NCBI GenBank assembly: GCA_038247995.1
Contig: JBBRUG010000011.1
Coordinates: 1-37,585, forward strand
Source: JBBRUG01 sp038247995
GTDB taxonomy: Bacteria; Chloroflexota; Chloroflexia; Chloroflexales; Chloroflexaceae
DNA length: 37,585 nucleotides
Direction of reading: 5' to 3'
A model generated the notes under the pieces. That model did not search any database. It saw only the letters and a program-made list of their open reading frames with translations, and had not been told where the DNA came from. The translations under genes were made by a program, and so were the position numbers. The first letter of the stretch is position 1. Every line of letters starts with the position of its first letter. Positions 15,869-23,802 of this stretch are shown piece by piece.

Positions 15869-15905
15869 GGGCGAACCCGCATGCCGCCCGTACGCCGGCT
15901 TGCGC
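15869..15905. repeat. 37-bp direct repeat, copy 1
   Basis: Begins GGGCGAACCCGCATGCC and ends CGGCTTGCGC. It is identical to 16912-16948; the two copies flank the oxidoreductase gene about 1 kb apart. Confidence 0.9.
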
Positions 15906-15906
15906 C

Positions 15907-16165
15907 GCAGTGGTGCCGCGCCGCAGTGGTGCCGCGCCGCAGTGGTGTCGCGCCTCAGCGCCGCAGTGGTTCAGCGCCTAAGCGCCTTTACACCCTCAAT
16001 ACCTCAGTAGCTTCACACCCTCAGTGCCTCAGTGGTTCAGTGGTGCCGCGCCGCAGTGGTGCCGCGCCGCAGTGGTGTCGCGCCTCAGCGCCGCAGTGGT
16101 TCAGCGCCTAAGCGCCTTCACACCCTCAGTGGTTCAGTGGTTCAGTGGTTCAGCGCCTCAGTGAT
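15907..16165. repeat. Minisatellite array of CAGTGGT-type units
   Basis: Degenerate short units such as CGCAGTGGTGCCG and CCTCAGTGGTTCAG fill the spacer. A block around 15915-15985 recurs almost unchanged around 16047-16115. Short open frames here are repeat translations. No gene is present between the polymerase stop and 16240. Confidence 0.9.
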
Positions 16166-16168
16166 CCC

Positions 16169-16197
16169 TTGCCAAAAAATAGACCATTCAGTATAAT
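16169..16197 (+). promoter_or_regulatory. Strong sigma-70 type promoter for oxidoreductase
   Basis: TTGCCA (16169-16174), 17-bp spacer, TATAAT (16192-16197). It is the closest match to consensus upstream of a protein gene in this window. Transcription should start near 16204. Confidence 0.8.
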
Positions 16198-16217
16198 GAA
16201 TTATACCAATCGGTCTA
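16180..16217. promoter_or_regulatory. Tandem NemR/TetR-like operators over -10 and start site
   Basis: TATACC-AATC-GGTCTA (16202-16217) matches the E. coli NemR box TAGACC-N4-GGTCTA at 11 of 12 positions and covers the predicted transcription start. A weaker copy, TAGACC-ATTC-AGTATA (16180-16195), overlaps the -10. The whole 38-bp block is also a larger palindrome: TAGACC and GGTCTA at the ends, GTATAAT-GA-ATTATAC in the middle. A bound repressor would shut the promoter. No TetR-family gene lies in the window. Confidence 0.65.
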
Positions 16218-16239
16218 CCTACGCAAGGAGTGCACCAGC

Positions 16240-16872
16240 ATGAACCTGACAATTTTCGGCGCAAGTGGGCGCACCGGTACTCCGCTCGTCGCGCAGGCCT
16301 TGGCTGCCGGCCATACCGTCACCGCGTTTGTGCGCGATCCAGCCAAACTAACCATCCAGCACGAGCGCCTCGCCGTGGTTCAGGGCGATACCACCGATGC
16401 GCACGCCGTGGCCCGTGCTATCGCCGGTGCCGATGCAGTGCTCAGCGCACTTGGCCAGACCAAAAACTCCCCTGCCGACGTGCAAACCGTCGCCATGCGC
16501 AATATCATCGCCGCGATGCAGCAGCACGATGTCAAGCGTCTGGTCAGTTTAACGGGCGGTGGTGTGCGCGCCCCGCAGGATCAGCCGAAGCTTTTTGATC
16601 ATGTGATCCGCTTTGCGCTCGCCACGCTCTCCGGCAAAGTGCTGCGCGACGCAATCGCCCACGCTGAGTTGATCCAGGCCAGTAATCTCGATTGGGTGAT
16701 TGTGCGCGGGCCAGTGCTCACCACGGGGCCGTTTACCGGCGCGTATCAGGTTGGCTGGGTCGGCATGGATGGGAAACCGCAAGTATCGCGGGCTGATGTC
16801 GCCGACTTCATGCTCAAACAAGTCACCGATACGGCCTATCTGCGCAAGATGCCGATGTTGGGCGGAGCGTAA
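16240..16872 (+). CDS. NAD(P)-binding NmrA/atypical-SDR oxidoreductase
   Basis: A 210-residue atypical short-chain dehydrogenase-like protein (NmrA/biliverdin-reductase-B group). The Rossmann nucleotide loop is GASGRTG at residues 8-14. The strand ending AFVRDP suggests NADP(H) by its Arg. Later come VVQGDTTD, ADAVLSALG, RLVSLTGGGV and WVIVRGPVL, which are typical for this group. The substrate is unknown; such proteins reduce flavins or quinones or act as redox sensors. AAGGAG lies 9 nt before ATG 16240. Its own strong promoter with a NemR-like operator suggests induction by electrophiles or quinones, which would agree with a reductase role. It stands alone, bordered by minisatellites and the 37-bp direct repeats. 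Confidence 0.87.
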   Translation: MNLTIFGASGRTGTPLVAQALAAGHTVTAFVRDPAKLTIQHERLAVVQGDTTDAHAVARAIAGADAVLSALGQTKNSPADVQTVAMRNIIAAMQQHDVKRLVSLTGGGVRAPQDQPKLFDHVIRFALATLSGKVLRDAIAHAELIQASNLDWVIVRGPVLTTGPFTGAYQVGWVGMDGKPQVSRADVADFMLKQVTDTAYLRKMPMLGGA

Positions 16873-16877
16873 GATCA

Positions 16878-16948
16878 GGCGGCAGGACGCGGGCGGCAGG
16901 CGGCAGGACGCGGGCGAACCCGCATGCCGCCCGTACGCCGGCTTGCGC
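16878..16948. repeat. 17-bp tandem pair and second copy of 37-bp repeat
   Basis: GGCGGCAGGACGCGGGC occurs at 16878-16894 and 16899-16915. The second copy runs into the 37-bp direct repeat (16912-16948) that also occurs at 15869-15905. Confidence 0.9.
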
Positions 16949-16995
16949 AGATATGGATTTAGTAGTCTGTGAACTATCATTTCTTACAGCTAACT

Positions 16996-17057
16996 GCGCC
17001 CGTTAGCTTCGACAAGCTCAGCCAACGGGCGCTGGCTGAGCTTGTCGAAGCCAGCGC
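16996..17057. repeat. Three interlocking inverted repeats (REP-like)
   Basis: GCGCCCGTT (16996) pairs with AACGGGCGC (17024-17032). GCTTCGACAAGCTCAGCCA (17006-17024) pairs with its exact complement at 17033-17051. GGCGCTGGC (17029-17037) pairs with GCCAGCGCC (17049-17057). The three stems share bases, so only some can form together. The CTTCGACAAGCTCAG core resembles REP-type palindromes found in many bacterial genomes. Confidence 0.9.
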
Positions 17058-17245
17058 CTCAGTGGTGCGGTGCCTCAGTGTCTTCACACCCTCCATGCCT
17101 CAGCGTCTCAGTGGTTCCGTGCCTCAGTGGTTCCGTGCCTCAGTGGTTCCGTGCCTCAGTGGTTCCGTGGTGCGGTGGTTCCGTGGTGCGGTGGTTCCGC
17201 GCCTCAGCGCCTCAGTGGTTCAGTGCCTCAGTGGTTCAGTGATCC
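17058..17245. repeat. Minisatellite array of CAGTGGTTCCGTGC-type units
   Basis: Units such as CCTCAGTGGTTCCGTG repeat with little change, most regularly at 17100-17170. They are related to the array at 15907-16165. An open frame that enters glgX from here is only repeat translation. Confidence 0.9.
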
Positions 17246-17252
17246 CGTGATG

Positions 17253-17261
17253 TGGTATCAT
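17253..17261 (+). promoter_or_regulatory. Extended -10 promoter for glgX
   Basis: TG-G-TATCAT gives a leader of about 140 nt. GTTGAGC (17294-17300) and GCTCAAC (17355-17361) could close a stem in it. I recognise no riboswitch. Confidence 0.5.
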
Positions 17262-17408
17262 GGCTATGGGCAGCGCACGCCCGTTCGCTCTTTGTTGAGC
17301 CCCCCGACGATGTTGATCGATGGTTCCCTGGCAGGCTGCCGTGTGATGCCGGGCGCTCAACGCCGACCCGCTGCTGCATCCAGCTTCCTGTCTTTACTGG
17401 AGATCTGC

Positions 17409-19550
17409 ATGTCTGTGATCTGGCCCGGTAAGCCCTACCCGCTTGGTGCAACCTGGGATGGGCAAGGCGTCAACTTTGCCATCTTTTCCGCCCACGCCAC
17501 GCGAATTGAGCTTTGTCTGTTCGACTCCCCCGCTGATCCGCGTGAAAGTACTCGGATCGCGCTCGCTCAGCGCACCGAAGATATCTGGCACGGCTATGTG
17601 CCGAGCCTCAAGCCTGGTCAACTCTATGGCTACCGTGTGTACGGCCCCTACGCGCCGCAGCACGGCCACCGCTTTAATCCGCACAAACTCCTGATCGACC
17701 CCTATGCGCGGGCGCTCTATGGCGCAATCGAATGGGATAAAGCCAACTATGGCTACCGCGTCGATAGCCCGTACGCCGATCTTACGATCGGTAAGCGCGA
17801 TAGTGCGCCCTATGTGCCGCGTTGTGTCGTGATCGATCCGGCTTTCGATTGGGGCGCTGATGTTTCGCCGGCCACGCCGCTTCAGGAGTCGGTGATCTAC
17901 GAGTTGCACGTAAAAGGCTTTACGCAGCTCAATACCACCATTCCGCTGCCCCTGCGCGGCATGTATGCAGGCTTGGGCAGCGCGCCGTCGATCACGTACC
18001 TTAAGGAACTGGGGATTACGGCTGTTGAGCTGTTGCCCATTCACCAGTTTGTCAACGATCAGTACCTGGCCGACAAGGGTCTGACGAACTACTGGGGCTA
18101 CCAGACGCTGAATTTCTTCAGCCCCGATGCGCGTTATGCCGCCACCGGCACGCGCGGCGAGCAGGTGAACGAGTTTAAGCAGATGGTCAAGAATCTGCAC
18201 GCCGCCGGCATCGAGGTCATTCTCGATGTGGTTTATAACCACACCGGCGAGGGTAGTCAGCTTGGCCCGACGTTGAGCTTTCGCGGGATCGATAATGCGT
18301 CATATTACCGGCTCGTGCCGGACAATCCGCGCTACTACATGGATTACACCGGCACCGGCAATAGTCTAAATACCGTGCATCCGCGGGCGCTGCAACTGGT
18401 GATCGATAGTTTGCGCTATTGGGTTACCGAGATGCATGTCGACGGCTTCCGCTTTGATTTGGCGCGGACGCTTGTGCGTGGCATGCCCGACGACGATCGC
18501 GCCAGTGCCTTCTTCGATATCATTAAGCAAGATCCGGTGCTCAACGGCGTAAAATTAATCGCCGAGCCGTGGGATGTCGGCCCCGATGGGTACTGGGTGG
18601 GCCGCTTCCCAGCGCCCTGGGCTGAATGGAACGGCAAATACCGCGACAATGTGCGCGAGTTCTGGAAGGGCGACGACGGCTCAGCCGCCGAGTTCGCCTC
18701 GCGCTTTATGGGCAGTTCCGACCTGTATCGGCACAATGGTCGTCGCCCATACCATAGTGTGAACTTCATTACCGCCCACGATGGCTTCACCCTGCGCGAT
18801 CTCGTGAGTTATAACGAGAAGCACAATGAAGCCAACGGCGAGGGCAACCGCGACGGTGATAACCACAATAATTCGTGGAATCTCGGCGTCGAAGGGCCCA
18901 CTAACGATCCTGAGATCAACGAACTGCGCGCCCGTCAGCAGCGCAACTTCCTGGCCACAATGTTGTTCTCACAGGGCACGCCGATGGTGCTGGCCGGCGA
19001 TGAGTTCGGGCGCACCCAGCAGGGCAACAATAACGCCTACTGCCAGGACAATGAGATCTCTTGGATTGAGTGGGAACCCGACGACGAAAACGAAGCGCTA
19101 CTGGCCTTCACGCGCCGCCTGATTGCGCTGCGCAAACAGCATCCCATCCTGAGCCGGCGCAACTTCTTCGCCGGCCAGGTGGCCCCCGGCTCCTACGATG
19201 TCGAATGGCTCAGCCCCGACGGCCAAGAGATCGACGGCGCAATGTGGAATACACCTGAATTGCGCTGTATTGGGCTGCTGCTGAACGGTGCGGCGATGAA
19301 TGAGATCGATGATCGCGGCCAACCGCTCAGCGACGACGTGCTCCTCGTGCTTTTTAATGCCGGTCACGTGGCCGTGCCCTTCATCCTTCCCGATTGGCCC
19401 GACGACCCGGTGTGGGAAGTGCTCGTCGATACCGCCGACCCTTCAGCCAATGGCGGTCGCGGCCCCACGAGCGAGATCTACACCATCCAATCGCGCTCGC
19501 TCGTGCTGCTCGCCGAACGCGCCCAGCAGCTCGCCCAGGAAGGGAAGTAG
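17409..19550 (+). CDS. glgX: Glycogen debranching enzyme (isoamylase type)
   Basis: GlgX hydrolyses alpha-1,6 branch points of glycogen after phosphorylase trimming. The 713-residue protein has an N-terminal CBM48-like domain (PLGATWDGQGVNFAIFSAHA, residues 9-95) and a GH13 barrel. Region I is DVVYNHTGEG (Asp273). Region II is GFRFDLART with nucleophile Asp350. Region III is LIAEPWDVG with acid/base Glu386. Region IV is ITAHDGFTL with Asp458. WGYQTLNFFSPD is typical of the debranching subfamily. ATG 17409 follows GGAG by 8 nt; an open frame reaching back to 17070 is translated minisatellite. No other glycogen genes are adjacent, but with ppdK nearby the window has two central carbon-storage functions. 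Confidence 0.95.
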   Translation: MSVIWPGKPYPLGATWDGQGVNFAIFSAHATRIELCLFDSPADPRESTRIALAQRTEDIWHGYVPSLKPGQLYGYRVYGPYAPQHGHRFNPHKLLIDPYARALYGAIEWDKANYGYRVDSPYADLTIGKRDSAPYVPRCVVIDPAFDWGADVSPATPLQESVIYELHVKGFTQLNTTIPLPLRGMYAGLGSAPSITYLKELGITAVELLPIHQFVNDQYLADKGLTNYWGYQTLNFFSPDARYAATGTRGEQVNEFKQMVKNLHAAGIEVILDVVYNHTGEGSQLGPTLSFRGIDNASYYRLVPDNPRYYMDYTGTGNSLNTVHPRALQLVIDSLRYWVTEMHVDGFRFDLARTLVRGMPDDDRASAFFDIIKQDPVLNGVKLIAEPWDVGPDGYWVGRFPAPWAEWNGKYRDNVREFWKGDDGSAAEFASRFMGSSDLYRHNGRRPYHSVNFITAHDGFTLRDLVSYNEKHNEANGEGNRDGDNHNNSWNLGVEGPTNDPEINELRARQQRNFLATMLFSQGTPMVLAGDEFGRTQQGNNNAYCQDNEISWIEWEPDDENEALLAFTRRLIALRKQHPILSRRNFFAGQVAPGSYDVEWLSPDGQEIDGAMWNTPELRCIGLLLNGAAMNEIDDRGQPLSDDVLLVLFNAGHVAVPFILPDWPDDPVWEVLVDTADPSANGGRGPTSEIYTIQSRSLVLLAERAQQLAQEGK

Positions 19551-19644
19551 CCTGACGAAGGCAAAACGCAACATAAGGCATAACAACAGGCTAGATGGTA
19601 TGCGGCTGCTCCTTACCGGATGGTCTGGAGGGCGGCACGCCATT

Positions 19645-19727
19645 CAGCAGGGGGCGCAGGGGGCAGAGCCGCCCTGCAATCAGTTCGGCGTGAGCGGGCA
19701 GCAGGGGGCGCAGGGGGCGGAGCCGCC
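19645..19727. repeat. 29-bp direct repeat pair, G-rich
   Basis: A CAGCAGGGGGCGCAGGGGGC-type unit lies at 19645-19673 and 19699-19727 with one difference. The rest of 19551-19914 has no gene. Confidence 0.85.
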
Positions 19728-19826
19728 TTACTCCGACTTTAGGCTGAGCCGAAGCCTGTTGAAACGGTAAGCAATTTTGATGCCGGATCAGCCTTTAATT
19801 CCTGCAACTGCCCGATGCATGAATGC

Positions 19827-19870
19827 GTAGTATTAGTGATACTACAAATAGTGACAGTTACATATACAAT
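19827..19870 (+). promoter_or_regulatory. Palindrome and -10 upstream of exporter cassette
   Basis: GTAGTAT-TAGTG-ATACTAC (19827-19845) is a perfect 7-bp inverted repeat. TACAAT (19865-19870) is a good -10, 45 nt before the adaptor ATG. The palindrome covers the place expected for the -35, which suggests a regulator-controlled promoter for the four-gene cassette. Confidence 0.5.
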
Positions 19871-19914
19871 GTTTGGGCTGATGTTGGCCCCATCTGTGCG
19901 AAGGAGTGGGATCG

Positions 19915-21711
19915 ATGGCTTCCGCAGCAACGCCCCGCAAACGCGCGCGTGGCCGCCGTATGATCTGGATCATCGGCACGATTGTTCTTATTATGGCTGC
20001 CCTTGTGGCTGCCTTTCTGGCGTTTCGTCCGCAGCCGCCGGTCGCCGGTGAATTGCCTGAAGGCTGGCAACGTACGACCGCAAGCCTCGGTACGATCGAC
20101 TCAACCGTCAGTGCTACCGGCAATGTCGAAGCTGCCGCGACAGCCAATGTGCGCTTTGAGGCAAATGGCATTGTGACGGCCATCCTGGTTGAGTCCGGCG
20201 ATGTTGTCGAGGTCGGTCAGCCGTTGGCCCGCCTCGATGCCGAAGGGCTTCAGTTGCAGGTTGAGCAGGCCCAGGTTGATTTAACCTCCGCCCAGGCTGA
20301 GCTTGAAGGTGTGCTCGCCGGGGCCAGCGAAGCCGAGATCGCCGAGGCGCAAGCTCGGGTCGAGCAGGCCCGCCGCCAGTATCAGCAGGCTAATAGCAGC
20401 GTCAGCCAGGCGAGTATCGCCGCTGCGCGCGCCGATCTTGAGGCTGCTCGCGCCCGCCTCGCCGAATTGCAGACCGGCCCCGAACGCGACGAATTAGCGG
20501 CGGCCGATGAAGGCGTTCAGAGCGCCCAATCTACGCTCGATCAGGCCCGGGTTGATCTCTCGGCTGCCAAAGAGCGCGCCCGCCTCGACCTCGAAACTCA
20601 GGCGAATGCGCTGCGCACTGCTCAGGACGAATATTCCAAGGTGTATTGGGAAAACCGCGAACTTGATCGCTTCCCCGGCGATCTGCCCCAGCAACGCATC
20701 GATCTTGAGGCGCAGAGCCTGCGCGCTGTCGGTGATGCCGAAGCCGCGTTGGAAACGGCGCGCCTTAGTCTCGTGGCTGCCGAACAGGATGAGATCAACC
20801 GTCTGCGCCAGTACGAGTCCAGCCTGGCCAGCGCTCTGGCTTCCCGCGATAGCCTTTTTAATGCGCCGAAGGCCAATGAAATCGCTTCGGCGCGCGCTGA
20901 AGTGCAGCGTGCCCAGGCCAGCCTCGATCAGTTGATTGGCGCCGGACGGGCCAGCGAATTAGCCGCCCAAGAGTCGGGGATTGCGATTGCTCAGGCCGGG
21001 CTTGATCGCGTAGTTGCCGAACCGGCTGTCGCCACCCTTGCCGTCCGTGAGGCTGCCGTGGCCCGCGCTCAGGTTGCCCTGCGCACTGCCGAACGTAACC
21101 TCAGTCAGGCGACGCTCATAGCGCCCTTCGCCGCGACGATCGCTCAGATCGATATGCGCATCGGCGAGCCGGCTGAGGCCGGGGCGATTATTGCTCTGGT
21201 TGACCTGAGCAGTTTCCACGTCGATGTGCCCGTCGATGAGCTGGATATTGCCGCCGTGGAGCAAGATCAGTCAGTGCGGGTTGTGCTTGATGCGTTGCCT
21301 AATGCCGACATCGGGGGCAATGTGACTCAGATTGCGCCGCTGGCGACCCGCAGCGACCAGGGCACCACTACCTATGCAGTGACCGTAACCCTCGCTGAGG
21401 ACAGCGTTGGTGTGCGCCCCGGTATGACGGCGGTGGTACAGATTGTCACTGAGCAGAAGGACGACGCCGTGCTCGTGCCGCGCCGCGCCGTACGCTCGGA
21501 AGGCGGCGAGAGCTTTGTGCTCGTGCCGATCGAGGGCGCGCCCGTAGCCAGCGGCCCCGGCCAGTTTGCTCCGGCGAATGAGCGCCGGGTCGTAACGATC
21601 GGCCTGAGCAATAACGAGTTTGTCGAGATCCTGAGCGGCTTGGAGGGCGGCGACGAAGTTCTGCTGCAAGATGTCGTGAGCACCTTCCTCCCAGGTGGCC
21701 CGCCGCAATAA
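19915..21711 (+). CDS. MacA/HlyD-like periplasmic adaptor protein
   Basis: A 598-residue membrane-fusion (adaptor) protein that would connect the downstream ABC transporter to its export path. One membrane anchor is near residues 17-40, after a basic RKRARGRR stretch. The lipoyl-like half (ATANVRFEANGIVTAILVESG and DVVEVGQPLARLD) follows. A very long Ala/Gln/Glu-rich coiled-coil hairpin runs from about residue 115 to 390 and is the reason for the large size. The second lipoyl half (LIAPFAATIAQIDMRIGEPA) and a beta-barrel (VPVDELDIAAVEQDQSVRVV) come next. Chloroflexota usually lack a lipopolysaccharide outer membrane, so the long hairpin is notable. AAGGAG 8 nt before ATG 19915 fixes the start. 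It is the first gene of the exporter cassette. Confidence 0.9.
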   Translation: MASAATPRKRARGRRMIWIIGTIVLIMAALVAAFLAFRPQPPVAGELPEGWQRTTASLGTIDSTVSATGNVEAAATANVRFEANGIVTAILVESGDVVEVGQPLARLDAEGLQLQVEQAQVDLTSAQAELEGVLAGASEAEIAEAQARVEQARRQYQQANSSVSQASIAAARADLEAARARLAELQTGPERDELAAADEGVQSAQSTLDQARVDLSAAKERARLDLETQANALRTAQDEYSKVYWENRELDRFPGDLPQQRIDLEAQSLRAVGDAEAALETARLSLVAAEQDEINRLRQYESSLASALASRDSLFNAPKANEIASARAEVQRAQASLDQLIGAGRASELAAQESGIAIAQAGLDRVVAEPAVATLAVREAAVARAQVALRTAERNLSQATLIAPFAATIAQIDMRIGEPAEAGAIIALVDLSSFHVDVPVDELDIAAVEQDQSVRVVLDALPNADIGGNVTQIAPLATRSDQGTTTYAVTVTLAEDSVGVRPGMTAVVQIVTEQKDDAVLVPRRAVRSEGGESFVLVPIEGAPVASGPGQFAPANERRVVTIGLSNNEFVEILSGLEGGDEVLLQDVVSTFLPGGPPQ

Positions 21712-21720
21712 TCCATCACT

Positions 21721-21759
21721 GGCTACCAGGGTTTCGGCGCAGCCGAAACCCTGGTAGCC
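21721..21759 (+). other. Perfect 18-bp hairpin 10 nt upstream of ATPase start
   Basis: GGCTACCAGGGTTTCGGC, loop GCA, then the exact complement. It is followed by AACAAATCCT and ATG 21770, with no T-tract and no Shine-Dalgarno. It lies between the adaptor and ATPase genes of one cassette. Confidence 0.85.
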
Positions 21760-21769
21760 AACAAATCCT

Positions 21770-22492
21770 ATGAGTGATCTCATCACAGTCAAAGATCTGG
21801 CCAAGGTTTATCGAATGGGCGATGTCGAGGTTCATGCGCTCCAGGGCGTGAGCCTGACGATCCGCGCCGGCGAAATGGTGGCGATCATGGGGCCGTCGGG
21901 CAGTGGCAAATCGACCCTGATGAACATCATTGGCTGCCTCGATCAGCCCTCGGGCGGCGAGTACTATCTGGATGGCGTGGCCGTCAGCGAACTCGACGAT
22001 AACGAGCTTGCGGCGATCCGCAATCAGAAGATCGGTTTTGTGTTTCAGCAGTATATGCTGCTCCAGCGCACTTCCGCGCTGCGCAATGTCGAACTGCCCA
22101 TGCTCTATGGCGGGAAGGGCGGTAGTCGCCGCGATCGGGCGACGGCGGCGCTCGCGGCGGTGGGCATGGCCGATCGCATGCATCACAAACCCAACGAGCT
22201 CTCCGGCGGCCAGCAGCAGCGTGTGGCGATCGCGCGTGCGCTCGTCAACGAGCCGCGGATTATTATGGCCGATGAGCCTACCGGCGCACTCGATACACGC
22301 ACCGGCGAAGAGATTATGGCTATTTTCCAGCGCCTCAACCGCGAGCAGGGGATCACTGTGATCCTCGTTACCCACGAGCATGATGTGGCTCAGCACGCCG
22401 AGCGGATCATTAGCGTGCGTGACGGGGTTGTCGCCAGCGACGAACTAGTCGTCGATCGTACGCTGGCCGGCGGCGCCGCCGTTGCAGCATAG
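21770..22492 (+). CDS. MacB/LolD-type ABC transporter ATPase
   Basis: A 240-residue ATP-binding subunit of the MacB/LolD/FtsE class. Walker A is GPSGSGKST (about residues 42-50), the Q-loop lies in FVFQQYMLL, the signature is LSGGQQQR, Walker B is IIMADEPTGALD and the H-loop is VTHEHD. The spacing LDQPSGGEYYLDG is typical of the subfamily. In MacB proper the ATPase is fused to the permease; here they are separate. It lies after the adaptor and before two permeases, so it powers that exporter. The translation start has no visible ribosome site and sits right after a perfect hairpin. The substrate is unknown: family members export macrolides, peptides or lipoproteins. Confidence 0.95.
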   Translation: MSDLITVKDLAKVYRMGDVEVHALQGVSLTIRAGEMVAIMGPSGSGKSTLMNIIGCLDQPSGGEYYLDGVAVSELDDNELAAIRNQKIGFVFQQYMLLQRTSALRNVELPMLYGGKGGSRRDRATAALAAVGMADRMHHKPNELSGGQQQRVAIARALVNEPRIIMADEPTGALDTRTGEEIMAIFQRLNREQGITVILVTHEHDVAQHAERIISVRDGVVASDELVVDRTLAGGAAVAA

Positions 22493-22500
22493 TGTCTGTG

Positions 22501-22533
22501 TTGTCGTAGGCTGGTATAGCCAGGCTACCACAA
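22501..22533 (+). other. Imperfect hairpin 12 nt upstream of first permease
   Basis: Twelve of 14 pairs form between 22501-22514 and 22520-22533, with core GTAGGCTGG against CCAGGCTAC. It is followed by CCCAAAAAACCC and ATG 22546, with no Shine-Dalgarno. Its position matches the hairpins before der and the ATPase. Confidence 0.65.
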
Positions 22534-22545
22534 CCCAAAAAACCC

Positions 22546-23799
22546 ATGAACATCATCGAGAGTTTTCGTATCGCGCTGGTAGCGTTAGCCAGCAATAAAC
22601 TTCGCGCCGCCCTCACGATGCTCGGCATCATTATTGGTGTCGGCGCGGTGATCGGCATGCTCGCCATGGGCAATGGCTTTCAGAGTTATCTGAACAGTCA
22701 GTTCGCCGCCCTCGGCGTCGGCAATTTTTATGTCGCCCCCTTCGTTAGCAGCAACCGTGCCGATGTCGCCCTCGCGGCCCGGCTTAATGCCGAAGATGCC
22801 GCCGCTGTTCTCCAGCCTGGGCGTGCGCCGGCTGTCGAGACGCTGTCGATTGAGTATAGCGGGCAGGTGCAGGCCAGTGCCGGCGGCCGGCGGCAGAGTT
22901 ATAGCCTCCGCGCAGTAACGCCGGAGTTCTTTATTGTAACGCCGCAAGATCTCGGCGCTGGGCGGTTATTGAGCGCCGATGATGAGGCTGGCCGTGCGCG
23001 GGTGGCCGTGATTGGCTTTAAGGTTGCCGAAACATTTTATGGTGGGGTTGCCGGCGCAGTCGGCCAGCGGATCGACCTCAATGGCGTAGGCTTTGAGGTG
23101 ATCGGTGTGCTTACCACCCAGGAAGGTCAGATCAGCGTCGGCGCCGATCCGGCTGAGGCAATCTTTACGCCCTATAGCACCGGCGTCTCGCGGCTCTTCC
23201 GCAACCGGGTGAACGACCGCACCAATGTTGAGATTATGACCGTCAAAGTGCGCAGCGTTGGCGAGCTTGATGAGGCGATCCGCCAGGTGACGCTCGTGCT
23301 ACGCGATCAGCACCGCCTGACCTATCAGGACAATGATTTCACCATCATCAACCCCGATCAGCTTTCGCAACAATTGAATGCGGTGATCGGCGCGTTTAGC
23401 GCGTTCCTCGGCCTCGTCGCCGGCATCGCCTTGATCGTCGGCGGGATCGGGATTATGAATATCATGCTGGTGAGCGTCACTGAACGCACTCGCGAGATCG
23501 GTCTGCGCAAAGCCGTCGGTGCGCGCCGGCGTGATATCTTGTTCCAGTTCTTGATCGAGTCGCTCGTGCTCTGCCTGATCGGCAGCCTGATCGGGATCGG
23601 TTTGGGCTATCTGCTCTCGTTTGCCGGTACATTTGTCCTGGTAAACCTGTTCGCCGCCGAAGGCGCCGCAGCCACCGTGAGCCTGGCGAATATCCTGCTT
23701 GCTAGCGGCATTGCTGCGGCGATCGGGGTCGCCTTCGGTTTCTTCCCAGCCTTGCAGGCTTCGCGGCTCAATCCGATCGACGCCTTACGGACGGAGTAG
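22546..23799 (+). CDS. MacB-like ABC permease 1
   Basis: A 417-residue FtsX/MacB-type permease. The first membrane segment is preceded by NKLRAALTMLGIIIGVGAVIGM, the family hallmark. A large extracytoplasmic domain (about 50-270) follows. Three more membrane segments come at the C-terminal end, with GGIGIMNIMLVSVTERTREIGLRKAVGAR, the conserved cytoplasmic coupling region. It ends SRLNPIDALRTE as in the family. It should pair with the next permease and the upstream ATPase in a mechanotransmission exporter. The start codon ATG 22546 lies behind a hairpin. Permease 2 begins 3 nt after its stop. Confidence 0.93.
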   Translation: MNIIESFRIALVALASNKLRAALTMLGIIIGVGAVIGMLAMGNGFQSYLNSQFAALGVGNFYVAPFVSSNRADVALAARLNAEDAAAVLQPGRAPAVETLSIEYSGQVQASAGGRRQSYSLRAVTPEFFIVTPQDLGAGRLLSADDEAGRARVAVIGFKVAETFYGGVAGAVGQRIDLNGVGFEVIGVLTTQEGQISVGADPAEAIFTPYSTGVSRLFRNRVNDRTNVEIMTVKVRSVGELDEAIRQVTLVLRDQHRLTYQDNDFTIINPDQLSQQLNAVIGAFSAFLGLVAGIALIVGGIGIMNIMLVSVTERTREIGLRKAVGARRRDILFQFLIESLVLCLIGSLIGIGLGYLLSFAGTFVLVNLFAAEGAAATVSLANILLASGIAAAIGVAFGFFPALQASRLNPIDALRTE

Positions 23800-23802
23800 A
23801 CG

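Noticed and set aside
15869..16948. Transposon bounded by 37-bp direct repeats
   Set aside because: No transposase, no terminal inverted repeats and no target duplication; better explained as a dispersed repeat.
17070..17408. N-terminal extension of glgX
   Set aside because: It translates minisatellite sequence; the promoter at 17253 and GGAG before 17409 support the shorter protein.
17262..17408. Riboswitch in the glgX leader
   Set aside because: Only one 7-bp stem is seen and no known conserved core is recognisable.
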